Source of the DNA: Gordonia spumicola
GTDB taxonomy: Bacteria > Actinomycetota > Actinomycetes > Mycobacteriales > Mycobacteriaceae
NCBI RefSeq assembly: GCF_009932475.1
Contig: NZ_BJOV01000005.1
Coordinates: forward strand, 868,001 to 932,000
Length of the DNA: 64,000 bases
Direction of reading: 5' to 3'
Shown: positions 23,073 through 30,487 of the stretch, piece after piece
How the letters are laid out: every line of letters starts with the position of its first letter
How positions within the stretch are numbered: the first letter of the stretch is position 1
The notes under the pieces: generated by a model
What the model saw: only the letters and a program-made list of their open reading frames with translations
The model's database searches: none
What the model was told of the DNA's origin: nothing
Made by a program: the position numbers and the translations under genes

Positions 23073-23116
23073 TGCAACCACCCACTGTTTCGACACCGCG
23101 TAGCGGGGTGGTTGCA
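23073..23116. other. inverted repeat before the mobilization genes (oriT candidate)
   Basis: TGCAACCACCC (23073-23083) and GGGTGGTTGCA (23106-23116) form a perfect 11-bp inverted repeat around 22 nt, directly before the MobC-like start. Transfer origins commonly have such a hairpin next to the nick site and beside the relaxase genes. The nick site itself is not identified. Confidence 0.45.
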
Positions 23117-23485
23117 GTGAGCACGAAAGCGCGGCGTTTCGAGCTCAGGCTCGGGGACGCCGAGGCCGACCAGCTCGCCGCCCTCGGGCGGCGGCTGGGT
23201 CTCGGCCGGTCAGCGACCGTCCGGGCGTCGATAGACGCCCTGGACGCGGTTACCGACGGCCGTCGGCCGTCGGTGCCGCTGCCGCCGTCGGCGGCCGAGC
23301 AGGCGGCCCTGGCCGAGCGGGTGGCGTTGCGTAAGGAACTGAACCAGCTCCGGGGCATCGTGAACCCGATTGCGCGTCGGATTCACTCGGGCGATCCCGA
23401 CGCTGCCGCGCTCGTTGACGAGTTCATGGAGCAGATCGCCGGGGTGGTCGATCGGGTGAGCGAGGGGGCGAGGGCCGATGAGTGA
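23117..23485 (+). CDS. mobC: MobC-like mobilization protein
   Basis: A 122-residue protein from GTG 23117 (ribosome site GGGGTGG 5 nt before); GTG 23108 is possible. The N-terminus RRFELRLGDAEADQLAALGR with RSATVRASIDAL is a ribbon-helix-helix DNA-binding fold. The C-terminal ELNQLRGIVNPIARRIHSGD matches the MobC helix that contacts the relaxase. It would bind oriT and assist nicking. It overlaps the relaxase start by 8 bp, and its own start abuts the inverted repeat at 23106-23116, suggesting self-regulation. Confidence 0.75.
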   Translation: MSTKARRFELRLGDAEADQLAALGRRLGLGRSATVRASIDALDAVTDGRRPSVPLPPSAAEQAALAERVALRKELNQLRGIVNPIARRIHSGDPDAAALVDEFMEQIAGVVDRVSEGARADE

Positions 23486-24977
23486 GTCGAGCATCGACGG
23501 CGCGGTCGTCGTCACGCAGAAGATCGAGCCGGGTCGGATGGTTCCGTACGTGCGGTACATGGTCACGCCGAAGGGCGGCGACGGTACCGCTCGCGTGCTG
23601 TCGATCATCAACGACATGGGACCGGAAACGCCGGATGGATTGATCGCTGCCGCCGTGGAGATGGACGCGATCATGCGCCAGACAACGCGCAAGAACCACG
23701 GCGATGACGTAGTGATCTCGTTCAGCCCGAAGCGGTTCAATCCGAGCAACCCGGCGCACGTGGCCGAGGCCCGCGAGATCGTCGCCGAGACGTTGCGCCG
23801 GGTGGTGCCCGACACGCCCCACTTGGCCGTGCTCCAGGGCGACAACGGGGTGTTGCACGCTCACCTCGCGGTACCGAATCACATCGTCCAAACCGGCAAG
23901 GCTCGTCGTACCGGTTGGCACCACCAGGAATGGCGCGATGTGAACGACCAAGTGCTCCGTGAACACGGCATCGAACCGATTGTGCCGGGTCGATCCGCTC
24001 GGTCGGAAGTCGAGCGGGTCGCGGCAGCGCGAGGCCTGCTCGTACCGGATCACGACGCGTTGATCGCGATGGAGCCGAGCACGATTACGCCGAGGGAACT
24101 CGACTCGTTCCTCGCCGCACACATCGGCGAGGCGATCATCGACGGCCGCCTGTCGGCGGTGCCGGGACCCGGTGAGGCGGTCTCGGTGCCGATCAACGAC
24201 GACACCGCGTTGTCGGTGCGGTGCGGCACCCGAGGCGGTCTGTCGTACGCCGTCACCGACAGCGACGGCGTACCGGTGCGGACCGCACCAGGTAAGCGCG
24301 GCGGCAAGCCGACGCCTATCGCGCGCAGCGCCGGGAAGCTCGACCGGGCGCACCACACCGAGGCCGACGGCCGCGACGCGCTGTACGGCTCGCTGTGGCT
24401 GGCCGATCAGATCGCCGCGATGTCGGCAGAACAGGAACAGGAGAAGGAAGATGACCGAGAAGCCGTTGAGCGCCGCCGAGAAGCTGAGGCGCTTGAAGCA
24501 GCAGCGCGCGCAGAAGCCGACCGAGCAGCAGCCGCCGCCGAGCGTGACGGCGTGCCCCTCGGCGACGACGCCGAGCGAATCGGCGAGCGAACCAGCGGCC
24601 GAAGTGGACTCGGAGTGGATCATCGACCTGTTGGGGCCTCGGCCGAACAAGGTGACCGATCCCAGCCGCTGGAGGTCGTGGGGGAATCTGCGGGAACAGC
24701 GGTTCTGGGATCAGGAGGAGCCGACGGAGACGGACCGGGCGGTGGTCGAGAAGCTGGGTCCGTGTCCTGGCATCGAGGCGGACCCGGCGGCGTGGAGCCG
24801 GTGGCAGTCCGCCGAGTGGCGAATGCGAAAAGAGCTGTCGCGCTGATGCACGCGGCAGCGATCGAAGGTGCCGCCGACGGGGCGGAACCGACGACCAACG
24901 TCGTCGCGGCCACGGGGCCGACGGTGGTGGGCAACCACGGGCGCACCCGTGAGGAACGGCAACACGGCGACAAGTAG
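23478..24977 (+). CDS. relaxase / mobilization nuclease
   Basis: A 499-residue protein. The N-terminal 180 residues look like a MobA/VirD2-type relaxase: VPYVRYMVTPKGG near the start, DDVVISFSPKRF, and the metal-binding HAHLAVPNHIV (H-x-H...N) at about 133-143. The middle is unassigned. The C-terminal 170 residues are low-complexity, Glu/Arg/Ala- then Gly-rich, and overlap a better-looking gene in another frame (24451-24846). The catalytic Tyr is not certain. It would nick oriT and pilot the strand through a helper's secretion channel. The true C-terminus may be a by-product of constraint on the overlapping gene. Confidence 0.75.
   Translation: MSESSIDGAVVVTQKIEPGRMVPYVRYMVTPKGGDGTARVLSIINDMGPETPDGLIAAAVEMDAIMRQTTRKNHGDDVVISFSPKRFNPSNPAHVAEAREIVAETLRRVVPDTPHLAVLQGDNGVLHAHLAVPNHIVQTGKARRTGWHHQEWRDVNDQVLREHGIEPIVPGRSARSEVERVAAARGLLVPDHDALIAMEPSTITPRELDSFLAAHIGEAIIDGRLSAVPGPGEAVSVPINDDTALSVRCGTRGGLSYAVTDSDGVPVRTAPGKRGGKPTPIARSAGKLDRAHHTEADGRDALYGSLWLADQIAAMSAEQEQEKEDDREAVERRREAEALEAAARAEADRAAAAAERDGVPLGDDAERIGERTSGRSGLGVDHRPVGASAEQGDRSQPLEVVGESAGTAVLGSGGADGDGPGGGREAGSVSWHRGGPGGVEPVAVRRVANAKRAVALMHAAAIEGAADGAEPTTNVVAATGPTVVGNHGRTREERQHGDK
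24451..24846 (+). CDS. overlapping gene with two LGPxP...W repeats
   Basis: A 131-residue protein, wholly inside the relaxase gene in the +1 frame. It has a strong ribosome site (GGAGAAGGAAG) just before ATG. It contains two copies of a motif: IDLLGPRPNKVTDPSRWRSW and EKLGPCPGIEADPAAWSRW, spaced about 40 residues. Similar LGPRP segments are remembered from C-terminal parts of actinobacterial conjugative relaxases, so this may be a split-off relaxase domain expressed separately. The protein is more ordered-looking than the relaxase frame it overlaps. Function unproven. Confidence 0.6.
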   Translation: MTEKPLSAAEKLRRLKQQRAQKPTEQQPPPSVTACPSATTPSESASEPAAEVDSEWIIDLLGPRPNKVTDPSRWRSWGNLREQRFWDQEEPTETDRAVVEKLGPCPGIEADPAAWSRWQSAEWRMRKELSR

Positions 24978-25039
24978 TTGAATCCATCGGCCTGCCGCTT
25001 GCGGCCGGCCGATGGGCCGCCCCGCGAGGGCAACAGACA

Positions 25040-25077
25040 GAACACCCCTGGAACCATCGCTGGTTCCAGGGGTGTTC
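25040..25077. terminator. terminator downstream of the mobilization genes
   Basis: A perfect 17-bp stem (GAACACCCCTGGAACCA) with a TCGC loop, 60 bp after the relaxase stop. It ends transcription of the rightward operon. Confidence 0.85.
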
Positions 25078-25404
25078 GCCGTTCGATGGGTCCGTAGGGG
25101 CACCCCGTTGACCTGCGGTTTCTATTCGACCGTAAGGGTGCCCTAAAAAACGCTCTGACCTGCGGTTTCTATTGCGCCGTTGTATCGCGCCGCGGACCAA
25201 AAACGGCGCGATTGAAAACTGGCTCTGACCTGCGCATACGATGTTGCGCGGAGGTATTGGACCATCGCGCCAGGGTGTGTACGAAGTACCACCCTGGCGG
25301 GAGGTCCAACACCGGAGCGCCACCAAGCCCGCGACGGCGGAAGAATGGAAGAGAAGTACTCAACGGGATCAGGGTAGATGAAGTGGGCTGCTGGGCGCTA
25401 TCGC

Positions 25405-25635
25405 GCCGCGCTCCCGGGCCTTCGGCCCTCCCGCGCTTCGCGATGCGCCACGCGGGTGCAGAGGTTGGGGCTTTCGACGTGCTGGGATGGGTGGCTATGG
25501 TGCCCGCTGTCAACGGACCATCCCAACCCATCGTCTCCACGACGTCGACAGCTGCACACTCGCAACCGTGGTCACCCTCCCGACCTCCCTGGGCGCTGGT
25601 GAAGCGCGGGAGGGCCGAAGGCCCGGGAGCGCGGC
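25405..25635. repeat. 35-bp perfect inverted repeat
   Basis: The arms at 25405-25439 and 25601-25635 begin GCCGCGCTCCCGGGCC and end CCCGCGCTTC. Each arm also contains its own palindrome GGGCCTTCGGCCC. The 161-bp interior has no gene. The right arm lies about 30 bp from the integrase stop, so it may also end integrase transcription. Confidence 0.75.
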
Positions 25636-25666
25636 ACCACCGCCCAGGGAGCGCAACCAGCATCGT

Positions 25667-26845
25667 CTACGGACGCGCAGCGCGACGCGCAAGCTCGTCG
25701 TCGCGGGAGCCGCTGTGCTGATACCTCATAGCGGCCTTCGCCGAGCTGTGACCGAGGCGCGCCATCGTCTCGGCCACGGTCGCGCCCGACTGTGCGTACC
25801 GGGTGCCCGCATAGTGGCGTAGCGAGTGGAACGTGACATCGGGGCATCCGGCGGCCTTCCTGGCCTTCCGCCACGCGTTGTTCACCGACGATTGCGACAC
25901 GTAGTTGCCCTGCGTATCGGTCCACAACAACGCCCCTGGCTTCATCCCCTCGACATGCGCGGCGACGATCGCCGCATCGCCGCCGAATATCGCGATCACA
26001 CGTTGACCAGCGGCGGTTTTCGTGGGTCCGGCCACGCGGGCGAGCCCGGAACCCTCCACGACGGACCTCTCGACGACGACGCGGACGGCATCGACGTCGC
26101 CGTCGTCGTCGCGTTCCACGGCTACGTCATCGCTGGTCAAGCCGAGGGCTTCGCCGTACCGAAGGCCGCCCGCAGCGGCGATGACTACCAGGGCTTTGTA
26201 GCGGTCCTCGATGTGCGTGATGAGGGAATCGAGTTCGGCGTCGGTGGGCGGACGCACCTTCCGGCCGGTGGAAGTAATCGATCCGCCTTTCACGCGGCAG
26301 GGGTTTGCGCTCAGTAGCTCGTCCTCGACGGCCGTCTTCATGATCGATTTCATGAGGTCGTAGGCGCGTGCAGTTTGGGTCAGCTTCCCGCCGTTCAGCA
26401 GGTCAGAGCGCCAATCGCGCACCATCTCGGGCGTAATCGCGTTCAACGGGTGTTCGGACCAGAAGGCAAGGGGACCGGTATCGAGCATTCGTTCGTACTC
26501 TTTGCGTGTCCGGGGTCGCAGCGGCTCACCTCGGCTGTTCGTCCGCGTCTCGATCCAGCGGGCGGCATAGGTGCCGAACGGCGTGGCCTGGGCTGCGGCA
26601 GCGGCGGCGTCCTCGGCGGCCTGCCGCGCTGCGACATCGGGGTGTACCCACGTTCCGGCCGCCAAAGCGGCTTGCTGGGTGGCGAGCCAGGTTCGAGCTT
26701 CACTCTTCGTCGCGAACGTCGCCGGTGCGGTGATCCGTCTTTCCGCCGCCGTCTTCCCGCTGGTGCCGTGCGGATCGGGCTCGGTGAAACGGGCGCGGTA
26801 GCGGCCATTCGGGCGGCGGTCGATCATTCCGAAGCTCTCGGCCAT
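25667..26845 (-). CDS. int: tyrosine recombinase (integrase)
   Basis: A 392-residue protein. The N-terminus has an arm-binding domain (GMIDRRPNGRYRARF), a SAM-like core-binding domain follows (about 90-190), then the catalytic domain with Arg in GGLRYGEALGL, the H-x-x-R of FHSLRHYAGTRYA, the His of RLGHSSAKAAM and the nucleophile Tyr in MRYQHSGS. It integrates at tRNA-Val(CAC). It reads leftward, away from the right end; its start is about 125 bp from attR and lies next to GTGGGTAC repeats, which may allow self-control. The short basic C-terminus is usual for this group. Confidence 0.95.
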   Translation of the reverse strand: MAESFGMIDRRPNGRYRARFTEPDPHGTSGKTAAERRITAPATFATKSEARTWLATQQAALAAGTWVHPDVAARQAAEDAAAAAAQATPFGTYAARWIETRTNSRGEPLRPRTRKEYERMLDTGPLAFWSEHPLNAITPEMVRDWRSDLLNGGKLTQTARAYDLMKSIMKTAVEDELLSANPCRVKGGSITSTGRKVRPPTDAELDSLITHIEDRYKALVVIAAAGGLRYGEALGLTSDDVAVERDDDGDVDAVRVVVERSVVEGSGLARVAGPTKTAAGQRVIAIFGGDAAIVAAHVEGMKPGALLWTDTQGNYVSQSSVNNAWRKARKAAGCPDVTFHSLRHYAGTRYAQSGATVAETMARLGHSSAKAAMRYQHSGSRDDELARRAARP

Positions 26846-26861
26846 AGTTGGTCCCCTCTAG

Positions 26862-26885
26862 TTTGGGTACGTGGTGGGTACCCAG
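26862..26885. repeat. GTGGGTAC repeats, right arm of the element
   Basis: TTTGGGTACGTGGTGGGTAC followed by CCAG lies 17 bp upstream of the integrase start and repeats the words of the left arm (20717-20763). A role as integrase arm site or operator is inferred. Confidence 0.5.
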
Positions 26886-26969
26886 GATGGCAGATTATGA
26901 CGATTCGTGACGAGTCCAGACGACTCTACAAGGTTATTACCTGCGTAAATGTGATTCTACCTCGGTAGT

Positions 26970-27002
26970 GGTCGCTGGTTCGATCCCAGCCGGGACCACA
27001 AC
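26970..27002. other. attR (33-bp core repeat)
   Basis: Identical to attL. Upstream sequence lacks the rest of the tRNA, and downstream is a diverged copy of the tRNA terminator (AGAACCCCCTGG...CAGGGGGTTCT), the original chromosomal 3' flank. Confidence 0.9.
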
Positions 27003-27205
27003 TGAGAACCCCCTGGTAGCAGGGGGTTCTCTGCTATCTGTGGCCGTGTCAAGGATGCGGTACGCGGTCTGGCGGTCGTTGTCCGGCCCCAGGGGGACGC
27101 CACCGCAGGGGTTGATGGATGCCGGGGCCATACGTTCGACCGACAGCGTCGGGCCGCAGCGTCAATGGATATATTCGCCTAAACGAGACATAGGGGAATG
27201 AGATC

Positions 27206-27817
27206 ATGAGTCGACGCGAGCGCAAGGCGCTGAAGAACCTGCAGGCGCAGCAGGCCGCGCAGGCGAAGTTCGATGCCGAGCAGGCCAAGAAGGCCGAGAA
27301 GCAGGCGAAACAACAAGCCGCTCAGGCTGCTTGGGAGGCTAAGAGCCCGGAGGAGAAGAAGCAGACATACAAGGTCATGGCCGCTGTTGCCGTGGTCGTG
27401 GTTGTCCTGTTCGGGATCATGGCCGCGTGCAACAGTGGTGACGACGACAAGGCGGCACCTGCTACGGACACAACTGCGGAGCTAGGCGAACCGCCGGTGG
27501 AGACCAGCGCGTCAGATCTCGGAGCCGAGGTCGAGGCCGCGCTGCTGAACGCCAACGGCGTCACCTCGTTCACTGAATTGCGTCCGACGAGCCCCGGATG
27601 GGGAATCACCTCTATCGACACGATGGGCGACGACACGGTTCGCGTGCATGTTCAGGAGTTGATGAGCGAATCCGCGAAGAAGAAGACGGGGTCGTGGACC
27701 ATGAAGATGACGTGTTCGGAGGTTCCAGCGCTCGACACGGTGGTCGTTCGCGATATATCCGGCATCGATACCAACGTGTTCAAGTTCAACATCGGTCCAA
27801 TGCCCAACGGCTGCTGA
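27206..27817 (+). CDS. single-pass membrane protein, unknown
   Basis: A 203-residue protein from ATG 27206 (ribosome site AGGGGAATGAG). Residues 1-53 form a charged Ala/Gln/Lys coiled coil, followed by one membrane helix (VMAAVAVVVVVLFGIMAAC, about 57-75) and an exported Asp/Thr-rich linker and domain of about 110 residues with two Cys. The Cys after the helix could suggest a lipoprotein, but the long cytoplasmic N-terminus argues against it. No family is recognised. It lies just outside attR, so is chromosomal. A GATATAT -10-like word precedes it. Confidence 0.65.
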   Translation: MSRRERKALKNLQAQQAAQAKFDAEQAKKAEKQAKQQAAQAAWEAKSPEEKKQTYKVMAAVAVVVVVLFGIMAACNSGDDDKAAPATDTTAELGEPPVETSASDLGAEVEAALLNANGVTSFTELRPTSPGWGITSIDTMGDDTVRVHVQELMSESAKKKTGSWTMKMTCSEVPALDTVVVRDISGIDTNVFKFNIGPMPNGC

Positions 27818-27895
27818 CGCTCGCTCCGACGCTTGCTTGCTTTGGTCGGCCGATGGAGCTGCCGGAACGTCCCATCTGCTGGTACCCCGCAGACT

Positions 27896-27929
27896 CGAAC
27901 GCCGGACCCCGCGAGGGATCCGGCGTTCG
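27896..27929 (-). terminator. terminator of the mycolyltransferase gene
   Basis: CGAACGCCGGA pairs with TCCGGCGTTCG, with further CCC/GGG pairing inside, 16 bp after the stop of the leftward gene. Confidence 0.75.
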
Positions 27930-27944
27930 GGTGTCACAGGCGGC

Positions 27945-28937
27945 TCAGGCGCCGATCTTGCGAGCCATCTGGGGCCACGACTTGTGGAGCTGGTCCTGCC
28001 AGTAGCGCCACGAGTGGGTGCCGGTGGCCGGACGGTCGACGGTCGCCGGGATGCGCAGCGAGGCGAGCTTGTTCGCGAGGTCCTCGGTGCAGATGCGGGT
28101 GGCCGCCTCGATGCCGCCGCCGAGGATGATCTGATCGGCGAGGACCGCGGGCTTGGGGACGTACCGGGTGCTGTCGTACTGGCCGGGCAGACCGGTCGCC
28201 GCGCTCAAGTACACCGCCAGCCCGCGGAGGCCCGCGGCGTGCGCGACGGGATCGTTCTTGATCCAGCCCGGTCCGTTCGTCGGACCCCACATGTTCGAGA
28301 CCTTGGCGCCTCCGCGGGTCTCGACGACGAGCTTGATGTACGCCTTGCCCATCTCCGACGACGTGCTCGCGCAGCCGCTGTACGCGGACACCGCCTTATA
28401 GAGGCCCTTGTGCTGGATCGCCAGGTTCAGCACGGACGTCGCCGACGACGAGATGCCCGCGATCGCGTTCTTGCCGTTGGTCTTGTACGCCTTGTTGATG
28501 ACGCCCGGCAGTTCCTTGCCGAGGAATGTCGACCACTTGTTGACGCCGAGCACCGGATCGCGGCGCACCCAGTCCGTGTAGTACGAGAACGCGCCCTTCA
28601 TCGGGATGACGACGTAGACGTTCTTCTTCGCGAAGAACTTCACGACGTCCGACTTGTTCAGCCAGTTGGCCGCGTCCTCACCGCCGCCCGCCCCGTTGAG
28701 GAGGTAGAGGACGCCCGCGGGCTTCGTCTTGTTCTTCGGCGAGAGGACGGTCACCGGGATGTCGCGGTTCATCGACGGTGAGTGGACGACGACGTCGGAC
28801 ACCTGGGCGGTGTAGTCGTACTTCGCCACGATGGCCGCTTTCGGGGCCGCCGTGGCGGGGGAGGGAGTCGACAGTCCGGCCGCGACCAGAGCGGTCGTGA
28901 CGGCAGCCGTGACGGCTGTGCGGAGGGAGGGCTTCAC
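27945..28937 (-). CDS. secreted mycolyltransferase (antigen 85 family esterase)
   Basis: A 330-residue protein with a Sec signal (basic start, hydrophobic core, cleavage near TAA-APK at about residue 30). It is an Ag85/Cmt-type alpha/beta-hydrolase: the oxyanion strand VLYLLNGAGGGEDAANW, the nucleophile elbow AIAGISSSATSVLNLAIQHK (Ser about 166) and a C-terminal His in ATGTHSWRYWQDQL. These enzymes move mycolic acids between trehalose monomycolate and cell-wall arabinogalactan or trehalose in the mycomembrane. Its presence supports a mycolate-bearing host. It is divergent from the GT87 gene and has its own terminator. Confidence 0.9.
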   Translation of the reverse strand: MKPSLRTAVTAAVTTALVAAGLSTPSPATAAPKAAIVAKYDYTAQVSDVVVHSPSMNRDIPVTVLSPKNKTKPAGVLYLLNGAGGGEDAANWLNKSDVVKFFAKKNVYVVIPMKGAFSYYTDWVRRDPVLGVNKWSTFLGKELPGVINKAYKTNGKNAIAGISSSATSVLNLAIQHKGLYKAVSAYSGCASTSSEMGKAYIKLVVETRGGAKVSNMWGPTNGPGWIKNDPVAHAAGLRGLAVYLSAATGLPGQYDSTRYVPKPAVLADQIILGGGIEAATRICTEDLANKLASLRIPATVDRPATGTHSWRYWQDQLHKSWPQMARKIGA

Positions 28938-29125
28938 GGGGCGGCTTCCTAATACTGAGTCGCCGGCCGAGTTCGGGGTCGACGGGCGTCTGTCGGTGGT
29001 CGGTGTTGCAGGAAGCGTAGCGCCGGAGAGGTGCAGGTCACTAATGAATCCTCGGCAAATCGATCATTCGGGTGCTGGACGCGGACACGGACGCGTCGTA
29101 CATGGGCGGTCGACGGCGACGGACG

Positions 29126-29131
29126 TACTAT
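29126..29131 (+). promoter_or_regulatory. -10 box of a probably leaderless glycosyltransferase mRNA
   Basis: TACTAT ends 7 nt before GTG 29138, so transcription would start at the first base of the start codon. No usable ribosome site precedes the GTG. Confidence 0.45.
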
Positions 29132-29137
29132 TTCGGA

Positions 29138-30460
29138 GTGAACAGACCTGTGCCGACACGGTCGGTGACTACCTCCATGCTTGTGATCGCCGGAGTTGGC
29201 GCGATTCTGGTCGTGTGTTGGCACATTTGGGTGGTTCCGATCACGGATCCCGTCTACGGGCTCTTCAACATGGGCATCGACACACACGTCTACCGGGGCG
29301 GGGCGGTGGCGGTCTGGGACGACCTCCCGCTCTACGACAAGCCGGTCTTCAAGGTGTGGCAGTTCACCTACACGCCGTTCGCCGCGCTCGTCATGGTTCC
29401 GCTCGCATGGATCAGTCCGTCTCACGCACTGCTGATGTGGAACGTGGTCAGCGTCGTTAGTCTCCTGCTGCTGGTCGCGATGTCGTTGCGTGTCCTCCGC
29501 TTCCGCTTCGACCGCCGGTTCGTCGCGATGACGCTGTTGGTAGCAGTCTTCGCCACCTGCCTCGAACCGGTGCACACCACGCTGTGGAACGGCCAGATCA
29601 ATCTGGTGCTCGCGGTGCTGGTGGTGGCGGACATCGCGCTGCGCAATCATCGGTTCCAGGGCGTCGGCGTCGGACTCGCCGCAGGCATCAAACTGACGCC
29701 GATCTTCTTCGTCGCCCATCTGATCACGCTGAAGAAGTACCGCGCCGCGGCGGTCGCCGTCGGCACGTTCGTGGCGACCATCGTGATCGGCATCGCGGTC
29801 CTCGGCCGCGAGGCCGTGAACTTCTGGACCCACACCATGCGCGACACCTCGCGCATCGGGGCGCTCGACGCCGTCGCCAACCAGTCGTTCAACGGCTTCT
29901 TCGTCCGACTCGGGACCATGCAGCTCGTGCACCCGCCGTCCTGGCTGTGGCTGCCGGTCGGCGCCGTCGTCGGACTCCTCGGACTGTGGGCCGCCTACCG
30001 CGCGTACCGCCGGGGTGCGGTCCTGCTCGCCGTGTCGATCACCGGCATGACGTCGTGCGGCGTCTCGCCGTTCTCGTGGGGCCACCACTGGGTGTGGGTG
30101 CTGCCGCTGCTGATCACCGCACTGGTGCACGCGACCATGGCGACGCGGCGCGACGACTGGCGGACGTGGCTCTGGTGGCTCGCGCCCGCGGCGATCGTCA
30201 CGCTGACCTTCACGTACTGGCAGGCGATGGACCTCCCCGTGCTCGGTCACCCCACCGAGCGGTTCCGCGGCATGGCGTTCGGAGCCTTCCGCGGATTCGG
30301 CTCGGTCCACGGCCCCGCATGGCAGGTGCCGTTCCAACTGATCGGAAGCGGCGCCTACCTGATCGTGTTGTTGGGCACCATCGCGGTCACGCTGTGGTGG
30401 ACGCGCCGCGGCGAACCGATACGATCAGCGCAGCGCCTCGTCGGGTCCGACGAGGCCTGA
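29138..30460 (+). CDS. GT87-family polytopic mannosyltransferase-like protein (DUF2029)
   Basis: About 440 residues from GTG 29138, with 10 or more membrane helices. The first luminal loop has MGIDTHVYRGGAVAVWDDLP, the acidic GT-C motif (Asp), followed by FTYTPFAALVMVPLAW. Further features are NGQINLVLAVLVVAD and GLAAGIKLTPIFFVAHL, typical of the alpha-1,2-mannosyltransferase/PimE group. It would use polyprenyl-phosphate-mannose on the outer face of the membrane to extend PIMs or lipomannan. It lies 27 bp before thrS and so leads into the PIM operon, but PimE identity is not proven. Confidence 0.8.
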   Translation: MNRPVPTRSVTTSMLVIAGVGAILVVCWHIWVVPITDPVYGLFNMGIDTHVYRGGAVAVWDDLPLYDKPVFKVWQFTYTPFAALVMVPLAWISPSHALLMWNVVSVVSLLLLVAMSLRVLRFRFDRRFVAMTLLVAVFATCLEPVHTTLWNGQINLVLAVLVVADIALRNHRFQGVGVGLAAGIKLTPIFFVAHLITLKKYRAAAVAVGTFVATIVIGIAVLGREAVNFWTHTMRDTSRIGALDAVANQSFNGFFVRLGTMQLVHPPSWLWLPVGAVVGLLGLWAAYRAYRRGAVLLAVSITGMTSCGVSPFSWGHHWVWVLPLLITALVHATMATRRDDWRTWLWWLAPAAIVTLTFTYWQAMDLPVLGHPTERFRGMAFGAFRGFGSVHGPAWQVPFQLIGSGAYLIVLLGTIAVTLWWTRRGEPIRSAQRLVGSDEA

Positions 30461-30487
30461 CACTGCTGAGAATCGAGGAGTCACCCC

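Larger units (their letters stand above)
24978..25666. other. non-coding, repeat-rich region of the element (origin candidate)
   Basis: There is no convincing gene in 689 bp. It holds a strong terminator (25040-25077), direct repeats TGACCTGCGGTTTCTATT at 25109-25126 and 25156-25173 with a partial third at 25226-25234, a nested hairpin at 25257-25309 (TTGGACC and CGCCAGGGTG arms), and a perfect 35-bp inverted repeat (25405-25439 / 25601-25635) 161 bp apart. Iterons plus large hairpins fit a replication or transfer origin. Confidence 0.55.
20643..27002. mobile_element. integrative mobilizable element in tRNA-Val(CAC), about 6.3 kb
   Basis: It is bounded by a perfect 33-bp direct repeat (20643-20675 and 26970-27002) that contains the T-arm and acceptor 3' strand of tRNA-Val. 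Contents in order are Xis-like HTH, RepA-like ATPase, coiled-coil protein, possible oriT, MobC-like and relaxase genes, an overlapping gene, non-coding repeats and an inward-reading tyrosine integrase next to the right end. No FtsK/TraB-type DNA pump or coat genes are seen, so it would need a helper conjugative system. Its GC and codon use resemble the host's. Confidence 0.9.

Noticed and set aside
20922..23096. 724-codon leftward frame in the integrated element
   Set aside because: It lies opposite the HTH, ATPase and coiled-coil genes, which have ribosome sites, 4-bp couplings and recognisable motifs; the antisense product is Arg/Ser/Ala-rich.
25212..25721. 169-codon frame in the non-coding part of the element
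   Set aside because: It reads through both arms of the 35-bp inverted repeat, has Pro/Arg-rich translation and no ribosome site; treated as non-coding.
27870..27930. tRNA-like words (CTGGTACCCC, GACTCGAAC) after the 203-residue membrane protein gene
   Set aside because: No cloverleaf can be built; the strong feature is the GAACGCCGGA hairpin, which is better explained as the terminator of the mycolyltransferase gene.
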